A stretch of DNA of 64,000 bases. Source: Motilibacter deserti (GTDB lineage: Bacteria; Actinomycetota; Actinomycetes; Motilibacterales; Motilibacteraceae). Location of the stretch: NCBI RefSeq assembly GCF_011250635.1, contig NZ_JAANNP010000001.1, positions 714,933 to 778,932 of the forward strand, written 5' to 3'. The notes beneath the pieces are model-generated. The model searched no databases and had not been told where the DNA came from. It saw only the letters and a list, made by a program, of their open reading frames with translations. A program made the position numbers and the translations under genes. Below are positions 8,900-16,860 of this stretch, one piece after another; within the stretch, counting starts at the first letter, position 1; each line of letters starts with the position of its first letter.

Positions 8900-10509
8900 G
8901 CGGGCTGCTCGCGACACGGCGGCGCACGCGCGAGCTGCCCGAGCGGCTGAGCGCGCTCGACGCCGTCGTCACGGCGGCCGAGGGGCGGGTGCGCCCGGAG
9001 CTGGTCGACGCGGCACGCGGCGTGCTCGAGCAGGCCGGGCAGCGCATGCGGCTCTCCCCCGGGTCCACGGTCGTCGCGCTCGCCGGTGGGACGGGCAGCG
9101 GCAAGTCCTCGCTCTTCAACGCCCTGTCCGGCAGTGCGCTCTCGACCGTGGGCGTGCGCCGGCCCACGACGTCGGACACGCACGCCTGCGTCTGGCCGCC
9201 CGCCGACGCCGGGCCCTTGCTGGACTGGCTGGGCGTCGCGCGGCGGCACGTCGTGCCCGAGGCGGAGGCCGACCCGGCCCTTCACGGGCTGGTCCTGCTC
9301 GACCTGCCCGACTACGACTCCACGGAGGCCCGGCACCGGCGCGAGGCGGAGCGGCTCGTCGGCATGGTCGACATCCTGGTCTGGGTCGTGGACCCGCAGA
9401 AGTACGCGGACGCCGCCCTGCACGAGCGCTACCTCTCCCGGCTGCGCGCGCACCGGGCCGTGACGCTGCTCGTGCTCAACCAGGCGGACCTGCTCACGCC
9501 GGACGCGGTCGAGGCGTGCGTCGCGGACCTGCACCGGCTGCTGAAGGCCGACGGGCTCGGCGCGGCGCCGGTGCTGGCGCTCTCGGCGCGCACCGGCGCA
9601 GGGCTCCCGGAGCTGCGCGGCGTCCTCTCCGCCGCGGTCGCGAAGCGCGCCGCCGCGACCGAGCGGCTGTCGGCGGACGTGGACGCGGTGGTCGACCGCC
9701 TCGCCGGCGAGCTGGCCGAGCCGGCCGACGGCCAGGCGCTCGGCACCGTGGGGCGCAAGGAGCGCGCCCGGCTGCGCGAGGCGCTGGCGCTCGCGGCCGG
9801 CGTACCCGTCATCGAGGACGCCGTGCGCCGGGCGTCCCTCGCCCGCACCGTCGCCGCCACGGGCTGGCCGTTCACCCGGTGGATCGGTCGGCTGCGCCGT
9901 GACCCGCTCCGCCGGCTGCACCTGGAGGCCCCGGCGGGACGGTCCTCGCTGCCGCCGCCGTCACCGGTCGCCCGGGCGGGCGTCTACGGGGCCGTGCGCG
10001 GGGTGGTCGATGCCGCGTCGCACGGGCTACCTGAGCCGTGGGCGCGTGCCGTCGCCTCGGCGGCCCAATCCTCCGAGGCCGACCTGGACGACGCGCTCGA
10101 CTCCGCCGTCACGAGCGCGGACCTGCCGGACACCCGGCGCGTCCGGCTCTGGGAGCGCGGCGTGCGCCTGCTGCAGTTGGCGCTGGCTGCCGTCGCGCTC
10201 GCCGGGGTGGCGTGGCTCTGCGCGCTCTTCGTGGTCGCATGGGCGCAGCTGCCGGACCCGCCGACGCCCGACGTCGGCCCACTGGCGCTGCCGACCGTGC
10301 TGCTGCTGGGCGGGGCGCTGCTCGGGCTCGCGGTCGCCGGGCTCTCGCGCGTGGTGGGCCGGGCGGCGGCCCGTCGCGCGGCGCGGCGGGTGGGCGCCGA
10401 GCTGCGACGACGGGTGGACGACGTCGCGGACGCGCACGTCCTCGAGCCGGTCAAGGACGAGCTGCAGCGCTACGTCGCGGCGCGGGAGGCGCTGCGGAGA
10501 GCGGGGTGA
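8896..10509 (+). CDS. membrane GTPase, second of a coupled pair
   Basis: This 537-residue GTPase has an intact nucleotide site: P-loop LAGGTGSGKSS (about 62-72), G3 DLPDYD (136-141) and a recognisable G4 LNQAD. Its C-terminal part carries two transmembrane segments (LALAAVALAGVAWLCALFVVAWA and LPTVLLLGGALLGLAVAG) and a helical tail rich in Arg. Start GTG 8896 overlaps the stop of the upstream GTPase. With a degenerate G4 in the partner and an intact one here, this subunit may supply the active hydrolysis site. The cellular role is not known; I infer a membrane-associated function only. Confidence 0.82.
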   Translation: MSGLLATRRRTRELPERLSALDAVVTAAEGRVRPELVDAARGVLEQAGQRMRLSPGSTVVALAGGTGSGKSSLFNALSGSALSTVGVRRPTTSDTHACVWPPADAGPLLDWLGVARRHVVPEAEADPALHGLVLLDLPDYDSTEARHRREAERLVGMVDILVWVVDPQKYADAALHERYLSRLRAHRAVTLLVLNQADLLTPDAVEACVADLHRLLKADGLGAAPVLALSARTGAGLPELRGVLSAAVAKRAAATERLSADVDAVVDRLAGELAEPADGQALGTVGRKERARLREALALAAGVPVIEDAVRRASLARTVAATGWPFTRWIGRLRRDPLRRLHLEAPAGRSSLPPPSPVARAGVYGAVRGVVDAASHGLPEPWARAVASAAQSSEADLDDALDSAVTSADLPDTRRVRLWERGVRLLQLALAAVALAGVAWLCALFVVAWAQLPDPPTPDVGPLALPTVLLLGGALLGLAVAGLSRVVGRAAARRAARRVGAELRRRVDDVADAHVLEPVKDELQRYVAAREALRRAG

Positions 10510-11207
10510 CGCCCGCCCGGCCTCGTGGCAACCGCGCTTCCGTCGCGTCGCCGGCCGGCGGGAAGACGGACTTCGCGAAGACTCTGGAGTCCTACCGGGC
10601 CCGGCACGGCGAGATCCGGCTCGTCGACGTACCACCGTTGACGTACCTCATGGTCGACGGCCACGGCGACCCCAACACGTCCGCGGCCTACACGGAGGCG
10701 CTCGAGGCCCTCTATCCGCTGGCGTACGCCCTGAAGTTCGCCAGCAAGCGCGAGCTCGGGCGCGACTACGTGGTCCCGCCCCTCGAGGCGCTGTGGTCCG
10801 CGGCGGACATGTCCGTCTTCACGACGCAGCGCGACAAGTCCCGGTGGGACTGGACGGTGATGCTGATGACGCCGGAGTGGGTCGACGCGGGCCTCGTCGC
10901 GGCGACGCGGGCCGCGCTCGCCGCGAAGAAGCCCGCGCTGGCGCTGGACCGCGTCCGCGTCGAGGCCCTCGAGGAGGGCCGCTGCGCCCAGACGCTGCAC
11001 GTCGGGCCCTACGACGACGAGGGGCCGGCGCTCGCCGACCTGCACGAGCGCTTCGTGCCCGAGCACGGGCTCGTGATGACAGGCCGCCACCACGAGGTCT
11101 ATCTGAGCGACCCGCGCCGGACGGCGCCGGAGAAGCTCCGGACGATCCTGCGCCAGCCGGTGCGCCCGGCCCGACTCCCGCGTACGGGCGGCCGGGCCGA
11201 GCCTTGA
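10506..11207 (+). CDS. GyrI-like small-molecule-binding domain protein
   Basis: This 233-residue protein resembles stand-alone GyrI-like/SOUL-superfamily proteins (COG3708 group). Visible family features are LTYLMVDGHGDP (about 43-54), KFASKRELGRDYVVPPLEALW, WDWTVMLMTPEWV and LHVGPYDDEGPAL followed by a conserved HEVYLSDPRR near the C-terminus. Such proteins bind small hydrophobic or cationic molecules; some act as hydrolases of xenobiotics. The GTG start at 10506 overlaps the GTPase stop by 4 bp. The N-terminal 15 residues look like a poorly conserved extension. It may be translationally coupled to the GTPase pair without sharing its function. Confidence 0.8.
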   Translation: MTPARPRGNRASVASPAGGKTDFAKTLESYRARHGEIRLVDVPPLTYLMVDGHGDPNTSAAYTEALEALYPLAYALKFASKRELGRDYVVPPLEALWSAADMSVFTTQRDKSRWDWTVMLMTPEWVDAGLVAATRAALAAKKPALALDRVRVEALEEGRCAQTLHVGPYDDEGPALADLHERFVPEHGLVMTGRHHEVYLSDPRRTAPEKLRTILRQPVRPARLPRTGGRAEP

Positions 11208-11217
11208 GGGCGAAGCG

Positions 11218-11448
11218 TCAGGCGGCGACGGCGCCGCGGTGGGCGCGCTCCACGGCCTGCTCGGTGAGGATCGCCTCCACCTCGCGGGCCTCGTCGACGG
11301 TGTGGCGGCCGACGATCGCGTCGATCTCCGCGCGGTCCGCCGCGGTCACGTAGGCCCCCAGCTCGCGCTCGAGGCGGAGCCGGGCGTCACGCGCCGCGCG
11401 CCACTGGGCGAGCCGGGTCCGGGCCGTAGTCGTGTCGATGATGCTCAT
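11218..11448 (-). CDS. small hypothetical helical protein
   Basis: This 76-residue protein has no family I can name. It is predicted to be mostly helical, rich in Arg, Ala and Glu (RLAQWRAARDARLRLERELG, then VDEAREVEAILTEQAVERAH). The ATG at 11448 is preceded on its strand by AGGAG about 10 bases upstream; an in-frame TTG at 11544 would add 32 unlikely residues. A -10-like TATAGT on the minus strand at 11568-11573 could serve as promoter, giving a leader of roughly 110 bases. It converges on the GyrI-like gene with 10 bp between stops. Confidence 0.6.
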   Translation of the reverse strand: MSIIDTTTARTRLAQWRAARDARLRLERELGAYVTAADRAEIDAIVGRHTVDEAREVEAILTEQAVERAHRGAVAA

Positions 11449-11681
11449 GCTGCACTGCTCCTGCTGCGGTCTCGCCTCCCGGAAGACGCGCCTCGAATAG
11501 GCGCTTGCCGTCCTCCCGGGAACCTCCCGCGTTTCTCCTTCCAACCCTTCGGCTGGTCGGCACGTCCACTATAACGGTTAGATCACGGAGATATTCCGGA
11601 CTGCTCGTCGCGTGCGTCACGTACGCCCGATCGGCGCAAATCGCCGTTTTCGCCGACCCGCTTCGGAAGCAGACAACGCTG

Positions 11682-12155
11682 TCAATTACCCGGCCCGCAC
11701 CTTCTGGCCCGCGACGCAAACGGCGATGCCGGGACACGCGACGACCAGGCCGGGGCGGCGTGCTCGAGCAGCGCCGTGAAACCGCCCTCGGACGTGTGGT
11801 CGAACCGCTGGGTGTCGGGCCGACGGTCCGACCCTTCCCCGTCCGAGCGCAGGCTGGTCTCGTGCGGCCCGGCGAGCATGTCGGCGACGACGTGGGCCTC
11901 GCGGGTGCGCCACTGCTCGTCGAGCCGGATGTCGTAGCGGACGGTGCAAGGACGGCCGTCCTCGACCGCCGAGGTGTGCCCCCGCAGCCGCCCGGGCTCG
12001 AGATAGACGACCTCGGAGTCGTGCACGGCACCGACGAATCGCCGCGCGGCAAATGACGGAAAGGGATGCAGCTCCATCTCGTATTGAAGCAGCGGCGACA
12101 AGCAGCTCTGCCCGGGCGCCACTCCGCCGCGGGCCGGCGCCTGCTCGGCGCTCAC
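11682..12155 (-). CDS. short protein with partial glycolipid-binding-like (DUF) similarity, possibly decayed
   Basis: The frame opens with GTG 12155, which overlaps the acyltransferase stop by 4 bp (GTGA), and runs 157 codons; an ATG at 12077 would give 131 residues. Residues about 50-105 (LEPGRLRGHTSAVEDG, then VRYDIRLDEQWRTRE) resemble the first half of putative glycolipid-binding (PF06475-like) proteins. After SDGEG the family's usual conserved second half is missing and an unrelated Arg/Ser/Pro-rich tail follows. This could be a frameshifted or truncated remnant, or a divergent gene. Coupling to the upstream acyltransferase argues that it is, or was, translated. Confidence 0.5.
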   Translation of the reverse strand: MSAEQAPARGGVAPGQSCLSPLLQYEMELHPFPSFAARRFVGAVHDSEVVYLEPGRLRGHTSAVEDGRPCTVRYDIRLDEQWRTREAHVVADMLAGPHETSLRSDGEGSDRRPDTQRFDHTSEGGFTALLEHAAPAWSSRVPASPFASRARRCGPGN

Positions 12156-12736
12156 TCCTCGATCGCGCGCACGACACGTGCCGGGTTGCCCACCGCCACG
12201 ACGTTGGCGGGCAGGTCTTTGGTGACGACCGCCCCGGCCCCCACGACTGTGTTGGCGCCGATCGTGACGCCGGGCAGGACGATGGCTCCCCCACCCAGCC
12301 AGACGTTGTCGCCGATGGTGATCGGCTCGGCGGCCTCCCACTTGTCCCTCCGCGGGCCCGGCTCGACGGGGTGCGTCGGCGTGAGCAGCTGGACGTTGGG
12401 CCCGATCTGCACGTCGTCGCCGATGCTGATGCGGGCGACGTCCAGGGCGACGAGGCCGAAGTTCGCGAAGGACCGCGCGCCGATGGAGATGTTCTTGCCG
12501 AAGTCGACGTACAACGGCGGGCGGATGCGGACGTCCTCGCCGACCGCCCCCAGCAGCTCCTCGAGCAATCGGCGCCGGAGCGGCGCCTGGCGCACGGACG
12601 TCGCGTTGAACGCGGCCATGAGGTCCATGGCCGCGGCGCTCGCCTCCGCGAGCTCGGCGTCGTCCGCGATGTAGGGGTCGCCGGCCTCCATCCGCTCGCG
12701 CATCGTGCGGGGGTCGCCGTCCGGCCGCGTCGTCAT
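12152..12736 (-). CDS. maltose/galactoside O-acetyltransferase family (LbH hexapeptide) protein
   Basis: This 194-residue acetyl-CoA-dependent acyltransferase has the N-terminal Maa-type helical cap (MRERMEAGDPYIADDAELAEA) followed by left-handed beta-helix hexapeptide repeats (ISIGARSFANFG, ISIGDDVQIGPNVQLLTPTHPV, ITIGDNVWLGGGAIVLPGVTIGA, GAGAVVTKDLPANVVAVGNPA). The catalytic His lies in LLTPTHPV. It acetylates a sugar or thiogalactoside hydroxyl, often considered detoxification. The ATG at 12736 fits the family length. It heads a two-gene minus-strand unit with the short ORF downstream and is divergent from the SMR exporter. Confidence 0.92.
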   Translation of the reverse strand: MTTRPDGDPRTMRERMEAGDPYIADDAELAEASAAAMDLMAAFNATSVRQAPLRRRLLEELLGAVGEDVRIRPPLYVDFGKNISIGARSFANFGLVALDVARISIGDDVQIGPNVQLLTPTHPVEPGPRRDKWEAAEPITIGDNVWLGGGAIVLPGVTIGANTVVGAGAVVTKDLPANVVAVGNPARVVRAIEE

Positions 12737-12890
12737 GTGGACGAACGTAGGCGCCCTTGGACGGCTGTCCATCTCGACAACAGCCATCGGGAGAGCCAGG
12801 GCCTGGTGAAGCGCCCCACAGCCTCCCGCCCGCGCCTTGCCACCCCCGTCCCCGTGTGACACCGTCGAGGTGAGCCCGCGCACCGGGCTC

Positions 12891-12930
12891 CCGGACGAGG
12901 GGTGCCGTACCCGGCGAGCGACAAGACGGC
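12891..12930 (+). promoter_or_regulatory. guanidine-III riboswitch (ykkC-III)
   Basis: The sequence matches the ykkC-III consensus closely: CCGGACGAGG at 12891, GCCGTACCCGG at 12904-12914, and ACAAGACGGC at 12921-12930. It can form the class's H-type pseudoknot. CCGG 12891-12894 pairs with CCGG 12911-12914, and GCCGT 12904-12908 pairs with ACGGC 12926-12930. The Shine-Dalgarno GGAGG (12935-12939) begins 4 bases after the last paired base, so guanidinium binding could control access of the ribosome to the SMR gene that follows. Guanidine-III riboswitches are known to control SMR guanidinium exporters. Confidence 0.93.
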
Positions 12931-12944
12931 CCGTGGAGGCTCTC

Positions 12945-13259
12945 GTGTCCTGGCTCGTCCTCGTCATCTCCGGTGTCCTCGAGTCCGTCTGGGCGACGGC
13001 CCTGAGCAAGTCCGAGGGGCTCAGCCGGCCCGGCGCGACCGCGGTGTTCTTCGTCGCGCTCCTCGCCAGCATGGGCGGCCTGGCCTACGCGATGCGTGAC
13101 CTGCCGGTGGGGACCGCCTACGCCGTCTGGGTCGGCATCGGCGCGGCGCTCACGGTGCTCTACGCGATGAGCACCGGCGCCGAGGCCGTGTCGGTGCTGA
13201 AGCTCGTCTTCCTCGCGATGATCGTGGGCGGCGTGATCGGGCTCAAGCTCACGCACTGA
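12945..13259 (+). CDS. gdx: SMR-family guanidinium exporter (Gdx/SugE type)
   Basis: This 104-residue protein has four transmembrane helices and the small multidrug resistance fold. Glu13 in VISGVLESVWATAL is the conserved proton/substrate carboxylate, and the Gly-rich TM3 (WVGIGAALTVLYAM) is typical. The E-S-x-W-A-T pattern after the glutamate fits the Gdx subtype, which exchanges guanidinium for protons as an antiparallel dimer. The GTG at 12945 is chosen because GGAGG lies 5 bases upstream; a GTG at 12933 would place the start before the ribosome site. The guanidine-III riboswitch directly upstream strongly supports guanidinium as the physiological substrate rather than quaternary-ammonium drugs. 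Confidence 0.93.
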   Translation: MSWLVLVISGVLESVWATALSKSEGLSRPGATAVFFVALLASMGGLAYAMRDLPVGTAYAVWVGIGAALTVLYAMSTGAEAVSVLKLVFLAMIVGGVIGLKLTH

Positions 13260-13267
13260 CCTCCCGG

Positions 13268-14056
13268 TCAGGCGGGCAGTGGCCGGCGGGCGTTGTACGG
13301 CATCGCGAAGACCGTCCGGACGCCGCGCGAGAACAGCACCGAGTCCGGCGGACGCGCTGTCACGCCCGGCAGACCGCACGCCGCGACGAGCGCGTCGTCC
13401 AGCTCCAGCAGCTCGGCGCTCTGCAGGGGCCATGTCTCGTGGCGGTTGGGGACGTAGGCCGTGCGCCCGAGGATCCGGGTGTGCAGCCCCCAGCGGGCAG
13501 TGAGGAACTCGGCGAGCGGGTCGCCGGGCGGCAGCAGCGGGCCGGGCCGCACCGCGACCCGGGTGGAGATGCCGCGGGGAGCGGGCCAGCGCCGGCGGGA
13601 GGCGTACGTCAGCACCCCTCCTGCTTCCTCGACCCGCATGCGCGCCCAGGCGTACGGCAGCGCGAACGCGGCGCGGGCGCCCAGGACGACGGCCAGCCGC
13701 GACGCCTCGAGTGTCCGGAACACCACGCCCCGCCGGCCCTGCTCGTCGACCGAGTAGAGCCGGACGTTCGTCTCGGCGAAGGAGCCGAGCCACGGGACGG
13801 CGGGGCCGGGCCCGACGCCCGCCCCGACCATGCGGAACGGCACGAGGCCGACCCAGGTCGAGCCGTCGTGGACGTCGGGGCGCGTCCCCTGCGGCAGCAG
13901 CGGCGCCACGGCCGCGGGCGGCACGCGCCAGTGCAGGAAAGCCAGGTCCCTCCAGGACTGCCCGAGGATCTGCCGCCCGGGCAGCTCGGGCGCGGTCGCG
14001 GTCACGGGCTGGAGCGGCACGGGACCACTGTCGTCGCACCCATCGTGCGGCACCAC
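13268..14056 (-). CDS. DUF2071 (YqjF-like) protein
   Basis: This protein of up to 262 residues belongs to the acetoacetate-decarboxylase-like DUF2071 family. Typical segments are LGQSWRDLAFLHWRVPPAAVAPLLPQGTRPDVHDG, WVGLVPFRM, SFAETNVRLYS and GVVFRTLEASRLAVVLGAR. The function is not established. It follows the DNA polymerase IV gene by 6 bp on the same strand. The start is uncertain: GTG 14056, GTG 14053 or GTG 14020 all leave the conserved core intact, and none has a strong ribosome site. Confidence 0.82.
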   Translation of the reverse strand: MVPHDGCDDSGPVPLQPVTATAPELPGRQILGQSWRDLAFLHWRVPPAAVAPLLPQGTRPDVHDGSTWVGLVPFRMVGAGVGPGPAVPWLGSFAETNVRLYSVDEQGRRGVVFRTLEASRLAVVLGARAAFALPYAWARMRVEEAGGVLTYASRRRWPAPRGISTRVAVRPGPLLPPGDPLAEFLTARWGLHTRILGRTAYVPNRHETWPLQSAELLELDDALVAACGLPGVTARPPDSVLFSRGVRTVFAMPYNARRPLPA

Positions 14057-14062
14057 CGGAAG

Positions 14063-15586
14063 TCACGCCTCCCACGGAGCGGGCACCGTCGGCGGGTGCG
14101 GCGGCTCGGGCGCGCAGTGCCGGAGCCGCCCCTCGGCCAGCCGCACCGTCACCGACCGGGCGGGTGGGGTCGTCGACGACTCGAACCGCACCGACGCGAC
14201 CCCGTGCCCGGCGCCCACGAGCCACCCGCGGCCGAGCTCCGGATGCTCCACGTCCGAGCCCGGCGCCGACTGCTCGGTCACGAGCGGCGCGGAGTCGTCG
14301 ACGGCGTCCAGCCGCGGGTCGGCGGCGGTCGAGGCGTCTCGGGCGTACGCCGGGTGGAAGCCGGGGGTCGCGGCCGGCTGCAGCACGGACGCGGCCGGCA
14401 CCAGCTCCGCCACCGGCGCCTCGTCGAGCGCCAGCAGCAGCTGGGCGACCGTGTCGAGCGCCGAGAACGCGACCCCCACCAGCCGCACGCCTGTCCCCGG
14501 CGCGGACGTGGCGGCCAGCGCGTGCTCGGCGGCCGCGCGCAGCGGGGCCTCCTCGTCCGTGGGCGAGGCCAGCGACGCCGCGCGCGTCTCGGCGGTGAAG
14601 TCGGCGTACTTCACCTTCACGGTGACGGTCCGCGCAGCGGCCCCGGACCGCAGCAGCCGGCGGTGCGCCTCCGAGAAGACCGCGGCGTGGGTCGACCGCA
14701 GCGACTCCAGGTCGCGCAGGTCGGCGGGAAGCGTCCGCTCGGCACCGACGGACTTGCGCTCGCGGTCGTACTCGACCCGCCGCGCGTCACGGCCGTGGGC
14801 GAGGTCCCACATCGCGGTGCCGTGCGCCTGCCCGAGCAGCCCCACGACGGTCGGCTCGCCTGCCGCGCGGATGTCCGCCACCGTCTTGATCCCGGCGCCG
14901 GCCAGCTTCCGGGCGCTGACCGGGCCGATGCCGGGAAGCGCGTCGGCGCCCAGGGTGGGCAGCAGCAGCTCCTCGGCCGCGACGTCGAGCACCGAGGCGC
15001 CCGCCGGCTTGGCCGACTCCGAGGCCAGCTTGGCGCCCAGCTTGTGCCGCGCGACCCCGACCGACGCGGTCAGCCCCGTCGCGTCCCACACCGCCTGCCG
15101 CAGCGCGGACGCGGCGGCGTACGGGTCGCCCGCCCAGTCCACGCCGAGCACCGCGAGCTCCTTGCCCGGGCCGTCGGGGTCGAGGTCGGCGGGCTCCTCG
15201 GGCGCCCGCGCCGAGGACAGGTCGACGTAGACCTCGTCGTAGGCGACCTGCTCGACGCGCGAGAACGTCGCCTTGACCGGGGCGAGCGCGGCGGTCGAGT
15301 GCTGCGCGTACGCCGTGCCCCGCGGGGCGAGCCAGACGGCCCCGGGCGCCAGCGCGCGCCCCTGCCAGGACGGCATCGCCGAGTGGACGCCGAAGCGGCG
15401 GGCCGGGTAGTTCGCGGTGGTGATGACGCCGCGCCCGCCGCGGCCGGCCACCACGACCGGCCTGCCGCGGATGCTGGGCTTGGCCAGCTCCTCGACCTGC
15501 GCGAAGAACGCGTCGAGGTCCAGGTGGGCCACGAGCAGCGGCTCGGTGCCCGCCCGCCCGCCGTCGTCGCCGCCCACGACATCCAC
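14063..15586 (-). CDS. dinB: DNA polymerase IV (Y-family, DinB) with C-terminal extension
   Basis: This 507-residue error-prone translesion polymerase has the Y-family catalytic residues: LDLDAFFAQVE (Asp23) and YDEVYVDLS (Asp117, Glu118). The latter varies from the usual SIDEAYLD. The helix-hairpin-helix region LPGIGPVSARKLAGAGI and a little-finger domain (RTVTVKVKYADFTAETRA) follow. The last 110 residues form an actinobacterial extension ending in a Tudor-like segment (HPELGRGWLVGAG, VASVRFE). I see no QL-x-LF clamp-binding motif, but LLLALDEAPV may play that role. Start GTG 15586 precedes the first strand at normal spacing. Confidence 0.93.
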   Translation of the reverse strand: MDVVGGDDGGRAGTEPLLVAHLDLDAFFAQVEELAKPSIRGRPVVVAGRGGRGVITTANYPARRFGVHSAMPSWQGRALAPGAVWLAPRGTAYAQHSTAALAPVKATFSRVEQVAYDEVYVDLSSARAPEEPADLDPDGPGKELAVLGVDWAGDPYAAASALRQAVWDATGLTASVGVARHKLGAKLASESAKPAGASVLDVAAEELLLPTLGADALPGIGPVSARKLAGAGIKTVADIRAAGEPTVVGLLGQAHGTAMWDLAHGRDARRVEYDRERKSVGAERTLPADLRDLESLRSTHAAVFSEAHRRLLRSGAAARTVTVKVKYADFTAETRAASLASPTDEEAPLRAAAEHALAATSAPGTGVRLVGVAFSALDTVAQLLLALDEAPVAELVPAASVLQPAATPGFHPAYARDASTAADPRLDAVDDSAPLVTEQSAPGSDVEHPELGRGWLVGAGHGVASVRFESSTTPPARSVTVRLAEGRLRHCAPEPPHPPTVPAPWEA

Positions 15587-15614
15587 AGTGCCACCCGCCG
15601 CGGTGCGCCCCGGG

Positions 15615-16292
15615 TCAGGCCAGCAGCTTGGCCAGCGCGGAGGAGTCGAAGCGCTCGAGCAGCTCGGCCGGCCCCCAGTACGCCTCCACGGCCCCACGGT
15701 CGGTGAGCTCCTGGGCGTTGGTCCCGCCGCACTCGAGCCCGATGCACGGGACGTCGAGCTTCGCGGCGGCCTCGACGTCCCAGACGGAATCGCCCACGAA
15801 CACGACGTCCCCCACGCCGAGCCCGGACTTCGCCAACGCCGCTTCCAGGATGTCTGGTTCAGGCTTGCTGCCCTCGGCGTCGGCCGAGCCCGTCGCCACG
15901 TCGATGAGGCCCTCGGCGTCGAGGGCAGCTCGCAGCGCGGAGAGCTCGTCCGCGGACGCCGAGGAAGCGAGCACCACGCTCAGCCCGCGCCGCTTGCACT
16001 CGCGCAGCAGCTCGACCGCCCCGGGCAGCGGGCGCAGCCGTGGCCAGAACGTCGAGTAGAGGCTGGAGTGCGCGTGCTGGAGGTCCTCGTCCTGGCCCTC
16101 GTCACGGCCGTCGCCGAGCACGTGCGCGACGAGCTTGTCGGCGCCCATCCCGACGGAGCGGTGGATGCGCGCCATCGGGACGTCGTGGCCGAACTGGCGG
16201 AACGCCTGCCAGAAGGCCACGGTGTGCAGATAGGTGGTGTCGACGAGCGTCCCGTCGACGTCGAACAGCACTCCGCGTGCCGTATCCGCCAT
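15615..16292 (-). CDS. HAD-superfamily phosphatase (phosphoglycolate phosphatase-like)
   Basis: This 225-residue cytoplasmic hydrolase has all four HAD motifs: FDVDGTLVD (nucleophile Asp10 and Asp12), VVLASSASADEL, the lysine in GSKPEPD, and FVGDSVWDVEAA. The helical cap between motifs I and II is of the phosphoglycolate phosphatase/beta-phosphoglucomutase type. It dephosphorylates a small phosphorylated metabolite that cannot be specified. The ATG at 16292 has GGGAGG upstream and removes an 18-residue non-conserved lead. It is not OtsB-like, so it is not an obvious partner of the GT20 synthase two genes upstream. Confidence 0.88.
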   Translation of the reverse strand: MADTARGVLFDVDGTLVDTTYLHTVAFWQAFRQFGHDVPMARIHRSVGMGADKLVAHVLGDGRDEGQDEDLQHAHSSLYSTFWPRLRPLPGAVELLRECKRRGLSVVLASSASADELSALRAALDAEGLIDVATGSADAEGSKPEPDILEAALAKSGLGVGDVVFVGDSVWDVEAAAKLDVPCIGLECGGTNAQELTDRGAVEAYWGPAELLERFDSSALAKLLA

Positions 16293-16353
16293 GAGCCCTC
16301 CCCTGATGCGCCGAGGCACCTTCTGCCCCGGCGCACGGGAGGTCATGCGGGCG

Positions 16354-16788
16354 TCAGGCCGGCAGCACCCGGACCGTGCGCTCGCCGGAGAACGACGCGT
16401 CCAGGGTGTCCATCATCACCTGGTAGCGCTGCTTGCCGACCGGGCCGGCCTTGAAGCTGACCGCGTAGCGGCCGTTGGCGGCGAGGCGGCCGCTCGCGAC
16501 CTGCTTCCACGTCCGGGCCTTCGCGTCCCAGCGGGAGACGAAGAACCGCAGCCGGTCCCCGGCGGCCTGCGCCGTGCCGGTCAGCGTCAGGGTGCGGCCG
16601 GCGACGACCGTGCTCGGCCCGTTCACCGTCACGGGCGCGCGCGTCGCCGCGTCGGCCGAGGACGAGACGAGCGCCGCCAGCGTCGCAGCCACGACCGCGA
16701 CCAGCACGGCCACGGCGACGTAGCGCACCGACTTCTCCCGGAAGCTCCGGAGGCTGCTCGAGCTCCTGCGTACCTGCTGACGGGCCAT
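16354..16788 (-). CDS. secreted or membrane-anchored beta-sandwich protein
   Basis: This 144-residue protein has a basic N-terminus (residues 1-22) and one hydrophobic segment (YVAVAVLVAVVAATLAALVSS, about 23-43) ending at a possible signal peptidase site near ADAA. The remainder, about 95 residues, looks like a single Ig-like or bacterial-surface beta-sandwich (VTVNGPSTVVAGRTLTLTGTA, then RYAVSFKAGPVGKQRYQVMM). It has no catalytic motif. Function is unknown; it probably acts outside the membrane. It lies between the GT20 and HAD genes on the same strand with 60-70 bp gaps. Confidence 0.7.
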   Translation of the reverse strand: MARQQVRRSSSSLRSFREKSVRYVAVAVLVAVVAATLAALVSSSADAATRAPVTVNGPSTVVAGRTLTLTGTAQAAGDRLRFFVSRWDAKARTWKQVASGRLAANGRYAVSFKAGPVGKQRYQVMMDTLDASFSGERTVRVLPA

Positions 16789-16860
16789 TGCTGCTCCTCG
16801 ATGACGTGCGCCGACGGCGTCCGGGAGACGGAGCGCACGGCCCGCGCCCTGATACAGGCC

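Noticed and set aside
11505-12056. Plus-strand ORF of 183 codons opposite the glycolipid-binding-like ORF
   Set aside because: No family similarity, and it lies antisense to a frame translationally coupled to the acyltransferase.
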